64,000 bases of DNA from an uncultured Roseburia sp. (GTDB lineage: Bacteria; Bacillota; Clostridia; Lachnospirales; Lachnospiraceae): positions 32,279 through 96,278 of the forward strand of contig CAKRDK010000008.1 of assembly GCA_934309475.1 (NCBI GenBank), in the 5' to 3' direction. The notes beneath the pieces were generated by a model. That model had not been told where the DNA came from. It did no database searches and worked only from the letters and a program-made list of their open reading frames with translations. Below are positions 49,201 to 58,496 of the stretch, one piece after another; position 1 is the first letter of the stretch; every line of letters starts with the position of its first letter. A program made the position numbers and the translations under genes.

Positions 49201-49247
49201 CCACCCACACATCCTTTCTAAATTTCAAACATTATGTATCTTCTGTT

Positions 49248-49276
49248 ATCATATTAAATTTTATTTGCTTTGTCAA
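49248..49276 (-). promoter_or_regulatory. Promoter of the ABC-F gene
   Basis: TTGACA (49276-49271, overlapping the preceding stop codon) and TATGAT (49253-49248), 17 nt apart. The leader is about 200 nt. Confidence 0.8.
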
Positions 49277-50301
49277 TACGACCGTTCATCTAAAATCTGC
49301 TGCAAGTCCATCGTGTAGTCAAAATAGGTTTCATCCACATACTGAACCTTGTCCACCGATTCGCCTTTTTCTAACTTCTGGATGGTCTCTTCCACAAGCG
49401 GCGCAAGCTTCGGGTTGCACTCAAAATCGGCTGTGATTTCGCCGCGTTCCATCGCTTCTAACGCATCCTTTACCGCATCGAAAGAAAGAATTATCATGTC
49501 TCCGTCCGGTCCGATGGTTTTCCCGGCTTCCCTGATTGCCTCGATGGCACCGAACGTCATATTGTCATTCTCGCTGATTACCACGTCAATGTCATCGTAT
49601 TTTTGCAGGAACTCTTCCATGACCTCCTGCCCTTTCGCCTGCGTAAAATCCCCCGACTGCTGCTCTAGCATTACCCAGTTGGCATTTCTGCTCAATATCT
49701 GTGAAAAACCTTTCGTTCTGCCAAGCTGTGCCGATGAATCCGTCGTTCCCTGCAAAGAAACTATATTTATAGTCTCTTCTTTTTTCCCACAATCCGCCAG
49801 ATAGTTTTCCAGCCATTCACCCGCCTGTCTGCCCTCCTGTGCGAAATCACTTCCAACCCAGCAGGTGTACAGACTGTCATCCTCGACCTGAACCTTACGG
49901 TCAGATAAGATGACCGGTATCCCGGCTTCTTTTGCCTCCTCAAGCACCGACTCCCAGCCCGTCTCCACTATCGGGTCTAACACAATATAATCCACTTCCT
50001 GCAAAATAAAATTGCGGACTGCCTTGACCTGATTCTCCTGCTTCTGCTGTCCGTCCTCGAAAATCAGATAATATCCGTTTTCCTCTGTAAAAACCTCTTT
50101 GAAGTCCTCCGTGTTGGTCGTGCGCCAGTCGGATTCCGACCCAACCTGTGCATATCCAACTACAATACATCCATTATGTTCTGCAAGCGTCTGCTCCGTA
50201 TCCAGTCCGTTTTCGACCGTCTTTGTTCCCGTACTGCATCCCACAAGCATCACACCAAACAACGCAGCCACGATTGCCGCCCTGCATTTCTTTTTCCCCA
50301 T
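49273..50301 (-). CDS. YtfQ-like furanose-binding lipoprotein (second copy)
   Basis: 342 residues. Lipobox MLVGCSTG. It follows YtfQ (galactofuranose-binding protein of E. coli) through the domain: GYAQVGSESDWRT, FEDGQQKQENQVKAVRNFI, DPIVETGWESVLEEAKEAGIPVILSDR, SGDFTQAKGQEVMEEFLQK. The cognate importer is encoded directly upstream. A terminator (50397-50424) and separate promoter divide it from the permease genes. Galactofuranose or arabinofuranose is a fair guess for the ligand. Confidence 0.88.
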   Translation of the reverse strand: MGKKKCRAAIVAALFGVMLVGCSTGTKTVENGLDTEQTLAEHNGCIVVGYAQVGSESDWRTTNTEDFKEVFTEENGYYLIFEDGQQKQENQVKAVRNFILQEVDYIVLDPIVETGWESVLEEAKEAGIPVILSDRKVQVEDDSLYTCWVGSDFAQEGRQAGEWLENYLADCGKKEETINIVSLQGTTDSSAQLGRTKGFSQILSRNANWVMLEQQSGDFTQAKGQEVMEEFLQKYDDIDVVISENDNMTFGAIEAIREAGKTIGPDGDMIILSFDAVKDALEAMERGEITADFECNPKLAPLVEETIQKLEKGESVDKVQYVDETYFDYTMDLQQILDERSY

Positions 50302-50335
50302 AATCCCCTCCGGTTATTTTCGCCATTTTGCTCAA

Positions 50336-50364
50336 ATTATAACGCTATTTTCCTCTGCTCGCAA
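50336..50364 (-). promoter_or_regulatory. Promoter of the second binding protein
   Basis: TTGCGA (50364-50359) and TATAAT (50341-50336) with a 17-nt spacer. Confidence 0.75.
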
Positions 50365-50396
50365 TGTATTTGAATAAAGTTTCCTATTACACCAAA

Positions 50397-50424
50397 AGCG
50401 GCCTCTGCCAACCACAGAGACCGC
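50397..50424 (-). terminator. Terminator of the YtfQRT-type operon
   Basis: GCGGTCTCTG pairs with CAGAGGCCGC and is followed by TTTTGG on the minus strand, 14 bases after the permease stop. Confidence 0.85.
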
Positions 50425-50437
50425 ATACCCAAAAGGC

Positions 50438-51454
50438 TTATTTACTCTTTTCTTTAATCTTTGCAAAAATACTCTGAAGTACAATGAAGAAACAAAGAAG
50501 TGCCGCAACTGCGATGCTTGACCAGGAACTCAATAATTTTCCGTTCGTCTTTACCAGTGTGGAAATTGTTCCGTTAATCAATACACCGAAGAAGGAACCG
50601 ATGACATTTCCGACACCTCCGGTCAATAGCGTTCCACCGATAACGGAAGAAGCAATTGCATCCATCTCTAAGCCCAGCGCCTGCTGCACATTTCCTGACA
50701 TGGTATTCAGGCAGTAGCAGATACCGCCAATCGAGCAGAGGAAAGAGGATAACACGTAAGCTTTCAGCTTTGTCTTTCTGACGTCGAGTCCCATCATCGT
50801 TGCCGACTGCTCATTTCCACCAACCGCATAAAGGCTTCTGCCAAATTTGGTGTAGCGGAGCATGAGAAATACCAACACTAACACCAGCAGTGCAACTACA
50901 ACCGTAACACGAATGAACGGTACCTGAACAACACCTTTGTTGTTCGTGTAGGAGCCAAATGGAAGATTAATTTTCGTATTGGCAAGTTTTACAAAAAATT
51001 CATTGCTGCTGATGGATACCTGATCGGTACAGATAACCGCTGTCATACCTCTTGCAAAGAACATTCCCGCCATGGTTACGATAAATGGCTGGATGTTGAG
51101 GTAGCCAACGCAGAAGCCCTGTACCAGACCAAACACAATACCGATGACAAGCACCAGTACACAGAGCAGAACCGCATTCATATGCCAGCGCTCCATACCG
51201 ACTGCGAGGAACATACAGTCCATGGCTACCATGGAACCTACGGAAATATCAATTCCTCCGGTTAACATAACACAGGTCATTCCACATGTGATACACAAAA
51301 GTCCGGCATTGTTAATCAGTACGTTTAAAAATGTCTGTAAATGTGTGAATCCCTTGTCTGCGTAAATCACACATCCAACCGCATACATCACGAAAAACAA
51401 TGCAATTGTGATAATTAAAAGTAAGGTATTTCCATTCATTTTCTTCGTTTTCAT
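50438..51454 (-). CDS. Furanose ABC transporter permease, YjfF-like
   Basis: 338 residues, CUT2/ribose-type permease with 8-10 predicted helices; TGGIDISVGSMVAMD and GGNEQSATMMGLDVRKTK are family motifs. The ATG overlaps the upstream permease stop by one base. Confidence 0.9.
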   Translation of the reverse strand: MKTKKMNGNTLLLIITIALFFVMYAVGCVIYADKGFTHLQTFLNVLINNAGLLCITCGMTCVMLTGGIDISVGSMVAMDCMFLAVGMERWHMNAVLLCVLVLVIGIVFGLVQGFCVGYLNIQPFIVTMAGMFFARGMTAVICTDQVSISSNEFFVKLANTKINLPFGSYTNNKGVVQVPFIRVTVVVALLVLVLVFLMLRYTKFGRSLYAVGGNEQSATMMGLDVRKTKLKAYVLSSFLCSIGGICYCLNTMSGNVQQALGLEMDAIASSVIGGTLLTGGVGNVIGSFFGVLINGTISTLVKTNGKLLSSWSSIAVAALLCFFIVLQSIFAKIKEKSK

Positions 51455-52518
51455 TATGCCATACCTCCTTTTGCAAGCTGTCTCTTTGCAGACATTTTCT
51501 TCATAAACGCTTTAAACGGAGGTGCCTGGATTGCAACAATAATAATAACGATGATTGCCTTGTAAACCGGCGCCTGCTCGGTTGAAACACCCAATGCATA
51601 CAGTGTTGTCGTAATCGCCTGAATTGTATATGCTCCAATGATAGAGCCTGCCAGGCGGAATTTACCGCCGCCGAGGCTGTTACCTCCCAATGCAACTGCA
51701 AGGATTGCATCCAGCTCGAAATTCAATCCAATGTTATTCGAATCTGCGGAACTGATACGGGATGATGCCACAATTCCTGCGATTCCGGCACACAGACCAC
51801 AAACAACATAACATAAGAAAATAATACGCTCTGATTTGATTCCGGCAATACGGGATGCCTTTTTGTTGATTCCGACACTCTGCACATACAGTCCCAGTGC
51901 TGTTTTTCTTAACATAAGGGATGTAATCAGAATACATACAACTGCAACTACAATCGGTGTTGGAATAATTCCAAGATAGCCACCGAAAATTTTAAAAGAA
52001 TCCTCTCTTACATACACAATCATGTTATTGCAAAGTAAAAGACCAATCGCTCTTGCTGCTGAATAGAGAATCAGCGTTGCCACCATCGGCTGAACGTTCA
52101 GGTACGAAACCAGCACACCGTTAAAGGCTCCGCAGACACATCCCATCAGGATTCCGCCCAACACACCTACGATAAGTGGTGCTGCAAGACTATTGGCGGA
52201 AGATACTCCGTATCCTGCCAGCAGCATACAGCAGAAGGACGCTGCAAGAGACATAACAGAACCTACGGAAATATCGGTACCTGCCGAGCAGGAAACTACT
52301 AACGTCATCCCGATTGCAAGAATCGCAATTTCACTTCCACGGTTTAAAATATCAATGATACGTCCGTACAATACGCCATTTCGGATGGAGATTGTAAAAA
52401 AGTTAAATGCAAAATTGCCTGCCGAAATATCATAAATGATGTTTACTGCCATTACGAGTAACATACAAAAAATTGGCAGAAACAAAGGCTTGCTGATTAG
52501 TTTTTTTATTTTACTCAT
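51454..52518 (-). CDS. Furanose ABC transporter permease, YtfT-like
   Basis: 354 residues from ATG 52518 (GGAGG eight bases ahead). CUT2 permease motifs AGTDISVGSVMSLAASF and GINKKASRIAGIKSE. With the YjfF-like partner it forms the heterodimeric channel. Confidence 0.9.
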   Translation of the reverse strand: MSKIKKLISKPLFLPIFCMLLVMAVNIIYDISAGNFAFNFFTISIRNGVLYGRIIDILNRGSEIAILAIGMTLVVSCSAGTDISVGSVMSLAASFCCMLLAGYGVSSANSLAAPLIVGVLGGILMGCVCGAFNGVLVSYLNVQPMVATLILYSAARAIGLLLCNNMIVYVREDSFKIFGGYLGIIPTPIVVAVVCILITSLMLRKTALGLYVQSVGINKKASRIAGIKSERIIFLCYVVCGLCAGIAGIVASSRISSADSNNIGLNFELDAILAVALGGNSLGGGKFRLAGSIIGAYTIQAITTTLYALGVSTEQAPVYKAIIVIIIVAIQAPPFKAFMKKMSAKRQLAKGGMA

Positions 52519-54031
52519 TTGTGCCACCTCCCGCGATTGCCTTCATGACATGCTCCTGTGTCAAATCTTCCGTAATCTCGCCTACATCCTCACCATCACG
52601 AAGTACGACTAACTTCGAACAGGTTCGAAGCATCTCCTCAATCTCAGAGGAAATGAAAATAAGGCTCTTTCCTTCTTCCGCTAGTTCAACGACAAGCTTC
52701 TGAATCTCTGTCTTGGTTCCGACATCAATACCACGGGTCGGCTCATCTAAGATTAAGAAATCCGGGTTGGTTGCCAGCCAGCGTGCCAGAATTACCTTCT
52801 GCTGATTACCACCGGAAAGCTGTCCAATTAACGTCTCCCTGCTTGCTGTTTTTATCTGGAGCAGGTCGATATACTTATCCGCAATCTCAATCTGTTTGCT
52901 CATCGGAAGTAATTTAAACATACCGCGTTTTGCCTGCAATGCTAAAATTATATTTTCTCGTACAGATAAGTCTCCTATAATTCCTTCTGCCTTTCTGTCA
53001 TCCGGCAAAAGTCCCATGCCTAAATCCATGGCATCAATCGGAGCATCGATTTTTACCTCTTTGCCCCCTACAATCAACTTACCTGACTGATTCTTATCGG
53101 CTCCATAAATGACACGCGCCAGCTCACTTCGTCCCGAACCAAGCAGACCGGTCAGTCCAACGACTTCACCTTTATGTATCTTTAAATTAAACGGTTTGAT
53201 TTTTCCTTTGTGGCTCAATCCTTCCGCATCAATCAATACCGGTGCATCGCTGAAATCATGTTTTTCCTCTGTTTTGATGGCTGCAAGATCATCAAAATCT
53301 TTTCCCATCATGGCTGCTACCAGTTTTACCCTTGGCAGCTCCTCTATCGGATACTCCCCTACCAACTGTCCGTTTCGCAATACTGTAATACGATCACAGA
53401 CAGCATATACCTGCTCTAAGAAGTGTGTGACAAAGACGATGGCTACGCCTTTTGCTTTCAACTGTCTCATCAGGTTAAATAACTTCTCAACTTCATGATC
53501 ATCTAACGATGAAGTCGGCTCATCTAATATCAGAACTTTACAGTCCATATCCACCGCACGCGCAATGGCAATCATCTGCTGCAATGCAAGTGAATATTCT
53601 TCCAAATTCTTCGTAACATCAATTTTAATATCTAGTTCCTTCATAATCTTTTCCGATTTTGAAGTCATGGTCTTCCAGTCAATTGTGCCTAATTTTGTTC
53701 TAGGCTCTCTTCCTATGAATAAATTTTCTGCAACGCTTAAGTTTGGACAAAGGTTTACTTCCTGGTATACGGTAGAAATTCCTTTTTTCTGCGCATCCAA
53801 CGTAGAATGATTCACAACCGGACCCTGGATTCCGTCTACATGGATTTCCCCTGCATCAAATGCATAGATACCGGTCAGGCACTTGATTAATGTAGATTTA
53901 CCTGCACCATTCTCCCCCATCAATGCCATAATCTCGCCTTTTCGTAATGTCAGATCCACATTGTCCAATGCTTTTACCCCAGGGAATGTTATGGTAATAC
54001 CCCGCATGGTCAATACAACATTATTATCCAT
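52511..54031 (-). CDS. Furanose ABC transporter ATP-binding protein, YtfR-like
   Basis: 506 residues from ATG 54031 after GGAGGAAA. Two fused ABC domains as in RbsA/YtfR: Walker A GENGAGKST, Walker B LILDEPTSSLD and LILDEPTRGID, signatures YSLALQQ (degenerate) and LSGGNQQ. The degenerate first signature is usual for this class. Overlaps the next permease by 8 nt. Confidence 0.94.
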   Translation of the reverse strand: MDNNVVLTMRGITITFPGVKALDNVDLTLRKGEIMALMGENGAGKSTLIKCLTGIYAFDAGEIHVDGIQGPVVNHSTLDAQKKGISTVYQEVNLCPNLSVAENLFIGREPRTKLGTIDWKTMTSKSEKIMKELDIKIDVTKNLEEYSLALQQMIAIARAVDMDCKVLILDEPTSSLDDHEVEKLFNLMRQLKAKGVAIVFVTHFLEQVYAVCDRITVLRNGQLVGEYPIEELPRVKLVAAMMGKDFDDLAAIKTEEKHDFSDAPVLIDAEGLSHKGKIKPFNLKIHKGEVVGLTGLLGSGRSELARVIYGADKNQSGKLIVGGKEVKIDAPIDAMDLGMGLLPDDRKAEGIIGDLSVRENIILALQAKRGMFKLLPMSKQIEIADKYIDLLQIKTASRETLIGQLSGGNQQKVILARWLATNPDFLILDEPTRGIDVGTKTEIQKLVVELAEEGKSLIFISSEIEEMLRTCSKLVVLRDGEDVGEITEDLTQEHVMKAIAGGGTNE

Positions 54032-54124
54032 TTTCCTCCACCCTTTCCTAAAATCGGGAGAGACCATCCGGCCTCCCCCGCAAAATTCTTTTTGTCTGTG
54101 AAGCAGCGCCTTCGCCTGTTTCTC

Positions 54125-55234
54125 TTAATACTGTGCGTCGATAATATCCTGAGTTACAACGGTAAGATTCTGGTCTGCTCCGTCAACTGTGATAGAAGAA
54201 AGGATATCTTCATTTACAAACCAGTGCTCTTCCATGTATACTTCTTTGTCTGGTGTCTCACCATTCTGTAACTGTTTGATAACTTCCTCTACGAATGGAG
54301 CTGCCAGTGGGTTACATTCAAAGTCTGCGTTGATATCGCCGGACATTACATATTCAAGACCTGCTGTACATGCATCGAAAGATACTAAGATAACATCGCC
54401 ATCTACACCATAAGAGATACCTGCTGCCTTCATAGCATCCATAGCACCAAATGCTTCGTTATCGTTCTGACATACAACTACATTGAACTGTCCTTCATAA
54501 CTCTTAATGTAGGACTCCATAACTTCCTGTCCACCAGCCTGTGTAAAGTCACCTGTCTGGGAATCTAAGATGTTCCAGCCATTTGCATCTGCGATTTCTT
54601 TGAATCCGTCTGTACGTCCGATAGTTGCGGAAGCTCCGGTAGAACCTTCGATAACAAGAACATTTACATCACTGATTCCTTTTTCTGCTGCATATGCTTT
54701 TAACCATTCACCTGCTGCAAGACCTTCTGTCTTAAAGTTAGAACCTACCCATGAAACATATTTATCAGAGTCATCAATGGTACGGTCGATTACGATAACA
54801 GGAATTCCTGCTTCCTCACATTCTGTTAAAACAGTATCCCAACCGGTAGATACGATTGGATCGATAATAATATAGTCAACATCCTGCTCAATGAATCCAC
54901 GAACTGCCTCTAACTGCACTGCCGGGTCATTGTCACAGTCAACAAACTGAAGATCATAGCCGTTGTCTGCTGAGAAAACTTCCTGACAGGAGTTTGTAGA
55001 TGCGGTACGCCAGTCAGATTCATGACCAACCTGTGCGAAACCGATTGTTACGACATCTCCGCTTGCAGAAGAACTGTCCCCACTGTCTCCTGCCTGGCTG
55101 TCGTCTGAAACATCCCCGCTGCTTCCACTGTTGTCTGATGCGCCACCTGTTGTGGAAGTATCAGAACCACATCCTGCAAACATTGTTGCTGTTAATGCCA
55201 TACATGCCAATACACTCACTAACTTTCTTTTCAT
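54125..55234 (-). CDS. YtfQ-like furanose-binding lipoprotein (first copy)
   Basis: 369 residues. Lipobox MFAGCGSD, then a Ser/Gly/Asp linker. Domain as in YtfQ: GFAQVGHESDWRTA, DPIVSTGWDTVLTECEEAGIPV, SWVGSNFKTEGLAAGEWLK, SQTGDFTQAGGQEVMES. Starts the operon SBP-ATPase-permease-permease. YesM/YesN just upstream probably control it. Confidence 0.92.
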   Translation of the reverse strand: MKRKLVSVLACMALTATMFAGCGSDTSTTGGASDNSGSSGDVSDDSQAGDSGDSSSASGDVVTIGFAQVGHESDWRTASTNSCQEVFSADNGYDLQFVDCDNDPAVQLEAVRGFIEQDVDYIIIDPIVSTGWDTVLTECEEAGIPVIVIDRTIDDSDKYVSWVGSNFKTEGLAAGEWLKAYAAEKGISDVNVLVIEGSTGASATIGRTDGFKEIADANGWNILDSQTGDFTQAGGQEVMESYIKSYEGQFNVVVCQNDNEAFGAMDAMKAAGISYGVDGDVILVSFDACTAGLEYVMSGDINADFECNPLAAPFVEEVIKQLQNGETPDKEVYMEEHWFVNEDILSSITVDGADQNLTVVTQDIIDAQY

Positions 55235-55239
55235 TTGAA

Positions 55240-55330
55240 AAACCTCCCATAGATTTTAGATTTGGCTAATTCCTTAACCATGCACCCATTATATCTATAG
55301 GAGGTTTCTTTTAATACCGAATAACTTCGG
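55240..55330 (-). promoter_or_regulatory. Control region of the furanose importer
   Basis: TATAAT at 55293-55288 lacks a good -35 (TATTAA), suggesting activator dependence. AAACCTCCCATAGAT (plus, 55240-55254, holding the ribosome site complement) is an inverted copy of ATCTATAGGAGGTTT at 55293-55307 (14 of 15 positions). CCGAATAACTTCGG at 55317-55330, a palindrome, abuts the -35. Either could be an operator for YesN or another regulator. Confidence 0.55.
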
Positions 55331-55423
55331 AAATAAGTATAAATTTTTACTAAAATATAAACAAACAAACGAAATTATCCGAAAAAGTGGAATTTCTTTG
55401 GAAAAGGTGGAATTTTTTTCGTT

Positions 55424-56866
55424 TTACATGTGCTCCGCCGGAATCCGAACCCAGACTTCCGTTCCCTCTCCATAGGTACTCTGCACCTTCAGCCCATACT
55501 CGGAACCATAGTGAAGCTGGATTCTCTGGTTGACGTTGAACAGTCCAAATCCACCGCTTTGCCGTTCTTCCACAACACTTCCATCGAGAATCCCGCGCAC
55601 CTGTTCTAAGCGCGCTTCCTCCATTCCCATTCCGTCATCTTTTACCTTAAAAATGAGAACGTCCTTATAGCGTTCTGCACTCACGCTGATGTGTCCTTTT
55701 CCACGTTTTTTCTTAATTCCATGGTAAAGTGCATTCTCAACCAGAGGCTGCAACGTGAGTTTTATCACCTGATACTCCCAAAGTTCCTCCGGTATGCTGA
55801 CATCATACTCTAAAATATCGCAGTAACGGAACTGCTGAATCTCCAAATAGCTCCGGATGTGCTCCCCCTCTTCCCGCACACTGATAAATTCACGCCCCTT
55901 GCTGAGCGTCGTGCGGAAAAAGCTCGACAACGCCGAAACCATTTTTACCACCTGCTCGGTATCTTTCGATTCTGCAAGCCAGATGATGTTATCGAGCGTA
56001 TTATATAGGAAATGCGGATTAATCTGCTCCTGCAAAACACGAAGTTCTGCGGCACGCAGATTCAGCTCCTCCACCCGGATATCCTCCACAAGGTCTCCGA
56101 TTTCCTCCATCATCTGATTAAAACTTGCATTCAAAACTGCAATCTCATCGAGTCCTTCGCCCTGTGCACGAATCTGGAAATCTCCACTTCCCGCAGCTTC
56201 CGCCGCCTCACACAGCTTCTGAATCGGCTCTGTAATCCCGGTCACAATTTTCCGGCTTATCATAAATGCGCCTGCCAGAATCAAAATAAGAATTACAGTC
56301 GTAATTGATATAGCACGCTCTACATCACTGCGGATTCCACCACGCAATTCTTCCAGATTCATGGTCTCGTAATAAATATAATATTGAATCTGCTCCTGTA
56401 TCAGCTCCGTCAACACACGGATATCAAGATCGAGGCGTTCCATGTTCGTCTCATAAGACCCCGATATGAGCGCATCCGCCTCAATCTCGCCGACACGGTC
56501 CTCTAACGTATCAAGACTTTTTAAGATTCCATCCAGCCTGTTTTTCGCATACTCCGAGTCCGCCTCGTCTAAAAGTTCCGAAAAAGCTTCCCGCGCTTCC
56601 TCAATCATCCGATGGGGCTGCTCGGTGTCCACGAGTTCCTCCGCACGCTCCGAATTAACGACAATGATATACATGACGTAATCCATGTCCTCTTTGAAAT
56701 TGATGTTGTAGCCGTTCGCCTTTGTGATTTTCTCAACAATGTTATCATATTCCGAGGAGACTTTGTTCGTCATGACTAACAAATAGGTAATCAGAATCGT
56801 AAGGGGAAGCAGGCAGATCAAAAGCAGCAGATACAGACGCTTTTTCAGTGAAAATCTTTTGCTCAC
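55424..56866 (-). CDS. YesM-family sensor histidine kinase
   Basis: 480 residues from GTG 56866 (AAGGAG nine bases ahead). Two membrane helices flank an extracytoplasmic helical sensor, then HAMP, a His_kinase domain with the phospho-His in QINPHFLYNTLDNI, and HATPase motifs (LQPLVENALYHG, DDGMGM, GFGLFNV). YesM/YesN pairs respond to oligosaccharides near importers; this pair lies directly upstream of the furanose importer. Confidence 0.92.
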   Translation of the reverse strand: MSKRFSLKKRLYLLLLICLLPLTILITYLLVMTNKVSSEYDNIVEKITKANGYNINFKEDMDYVMYIIVVNSERAEELVDTEQPHRMIEEAREAFSELLDEADSEYAKNRLDGILKSLDTLEDRVGEIEADALISGSYETNMERLDLDIRVLTELIQEQIQYYIYYETMNLEELRGGIRSDVERAISITTVILILILAGAFMISRKIVTGITEPIQKLCEAAEAAGSGDFQIRAQGEGLDEIAVLNASFNQMMEEIGDLVEDIRVEELNLRAAELRVLQEQINPHFLYNTLDNIIWLAESKDTEQVVKMVSALSSFFRTTLSKGREFISVREEGEHIRSYLEIQQFRYCDILEYDVSIPEELWEYQVIKLTLQPLVENALYHGIKKKRGKGHISVSAERYKDVLIFKVKDDGMGMEEARLEQVRGILDGSVVEERQSGGFGLFNVNQRIQLHYGSEYGLKVQSTYGEGTEVWVRIPAEHM

Positions 56867-56879
56867 GCTCTCCCTCTCC

Positions 56880-58475
56880 TTATGCTCTGTTCCGGTATTC
56901 GCGCGGTGTACATCCCTGCGTCTTCTTAAACAGATTGCTGAAATAATGCGCATCCCGGTATCCGACTTCAAACGCAATGTCAATCGTCTTCATGCCTGTC
57001 GTCTTCAAAAGCTGCTTCGCCTTTTCCATGCGCACGCCGGTGAGATATTCCACAAAAGTCTCTCCCATCTCCTGCCCGAAAATCGTGCTGAAATGGCTCG
57101 GACTTAAGCTGACTGCTGCCGCAACCGCATTCAGAGAGATTTCATCATTCGCAAAATTTTCCTCAATATACGCTTTCGCCTTCTGCAACACACCTTCGTA
57201 CTTTCTGTCCGAACCGGTCTCGCGCAATTCCATCACCGTCTCAAAAACTTTTTTGACATAAGCTTTTGTCTGCTCTAACGTCGTCAGATATGCAGTCATC
57301 TCCTTCGCATCCCCGCAGCGCTCAACTAAATCCTGCGCCCTGTAGCCGCTCTTTTCCAGAACGGAAACCGCAACCACATACAAATCCATCATCACGTACT
57401 GCCGCAGCAGAATCGACTGGACATTGCTATTTCCAATCTCCGAAAAATAACCTTCCACGAAAGCTGAGACTTCCTGTCTGGCTCCTGTATACAAAAACTG
57501 CTCGACCTGTCTGCGGTTCATTCCCGCTACATTCAGTTCGCCTAATTTGAGTTCTGCTGTATCTTCCGGTTTTCCGGATTCCTCCGTGTTCTCCTGTATC
57601 ACCTGATTGCGCTCTGCCAGATACCGCTTTGAAAAAGAAAGACTCGCCACCTCATAACAATTTTTCAGCTCACTGAAACGCTCGACCGGGCTGCCTAACG
57701 CCGCCACGTATTCCATCTGCGCTTCCCCGCCAAAAAAATCTGCCAGCTCGTTCTTGCATGCATCGGTCAACTGCTGCAATGGCAGTTCATCCGTTCCCTT
57801 TAAAATAAAGTCGTATTCCTCGCGGCTTTGTTTTGCAACAATTATATTTGTAGTCTCATTTGCAACGCGCTCAAGTTTTTGCAGCAATGTTCTTACTTTT
57901 TCGCAAAAGACCGTTTCCTCTTCCTCTGAAAAAATCTGAAGCAGCATCACATTGTAAGCGTTTGCCGCAAGCCCGATTCCCTGCTCCTTCGCTTCCTTTA
58001 AGACTTCCGAAAATGAATATTTTCCAGACACCATATGACGGAACAGCCTCTGGCGCTGCTTCTCTTCATCATCTTTATTTTCCCCGGACTTACTCTTGTC
58101 TTTTACGATTTTCTGTTCCACTTTTTTGACCGCGTCTAATAACTGGACGCTTGTCAACGGCTTCACAAGATACTCTGCAATCCCGATTTCGATTGCTTCT
58201 TTGGCATACTGGAACTCGTCATAACCGCTCAGCAGTATAATCCTTGTCTCCGGCAATTCCTGCTTCACAAGGCGGCTTAACTCCAATCCATCCATAAACG
58301 GCATCTTGATGTCCGTAATTAAAATGTCCGGCTTCGCCTTCTGAATCAGCGGGTAGGCAAGTTCCCCATCCCCTGCCTCACCCACAAATTCAAATCCGGC
58401 TCCACTCCAGTCGACATTTTTCTTAATACCTTCCCGCATGATAATCTCGTCTTCGACCAAAAAAACCTTCAACAT
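56880..58475 (-). CDS. YesN-family AraC-type response regulator
   Basis: 531 residues from ATG 58475 after GGGGGAGGG. Receiver with VEDE and phospho-Asp55 in ITDIKMPFMDG; long central coiled or helical linker; AraC-type double HTH at the C-terminus (ISLNAVAAAVSLSPSHFSTIF, IDIAFEVGYRDAHYFSNLFKK). Partner of the kinase 13 nt downstream; likely activator of the YtfQ operon. Follows the PmbA gene by 21 nt. Confidence 0.94.
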   Translation of the reverse strand: MLKVFLVEDEIIMREGIKKNVDWSGAGFEFVGEAGDGELAYPLIQKAKPDILITDIKMPFMDGLELSRLVKQELPETRIILLSGYDEFQYAKEAIEIGIAEYLVKPLTSVQLLDAVKKVEQKIVKDKSKSGENKDDEEKQRQRLFRHMVSGKYSFSEVLKEAKEQGIGLAANAYNVMLLQIFSEEEETVFCEKVRTLLQKLERVANETTNIIVAKQSREEYDFILKGTDELPLQQLTDACKNELADFFGGEAQMEYVAALGSPVERFSELKNCYEVASLSFSKRYLAERNQVIQENTEESGKPEDTAELKLGELNVAGMNRRQVEQFLYTGARQEVSAFVEGYFSEIGNSNVQSILLRQYVMMDLYVVAVSVLEKSGYRAQDLVERCGDAKEMTAYLTTLEQTKAYVKKVFETVMELRETGSDRKYEGVLQKAKAYIEENFANDEISLNAVAAAVSLSPSHFSTIFGQEMGETFVEYLTGVRMEKAKQLLKTTGMKTIDIAFEVGYRDAHYFSNLFKKTQGCTPREYRNRA

Positions 58476-58496
58476 ATCTCCCTCCCCCAATGGCTG

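Noticed and set aside
48731..49228. 165-codon frame from the ABC-F leader into the gene
   Set aside because: It is out of frame with the ABC-F protein, shows no family features, and crosses the attenuator hairpins.
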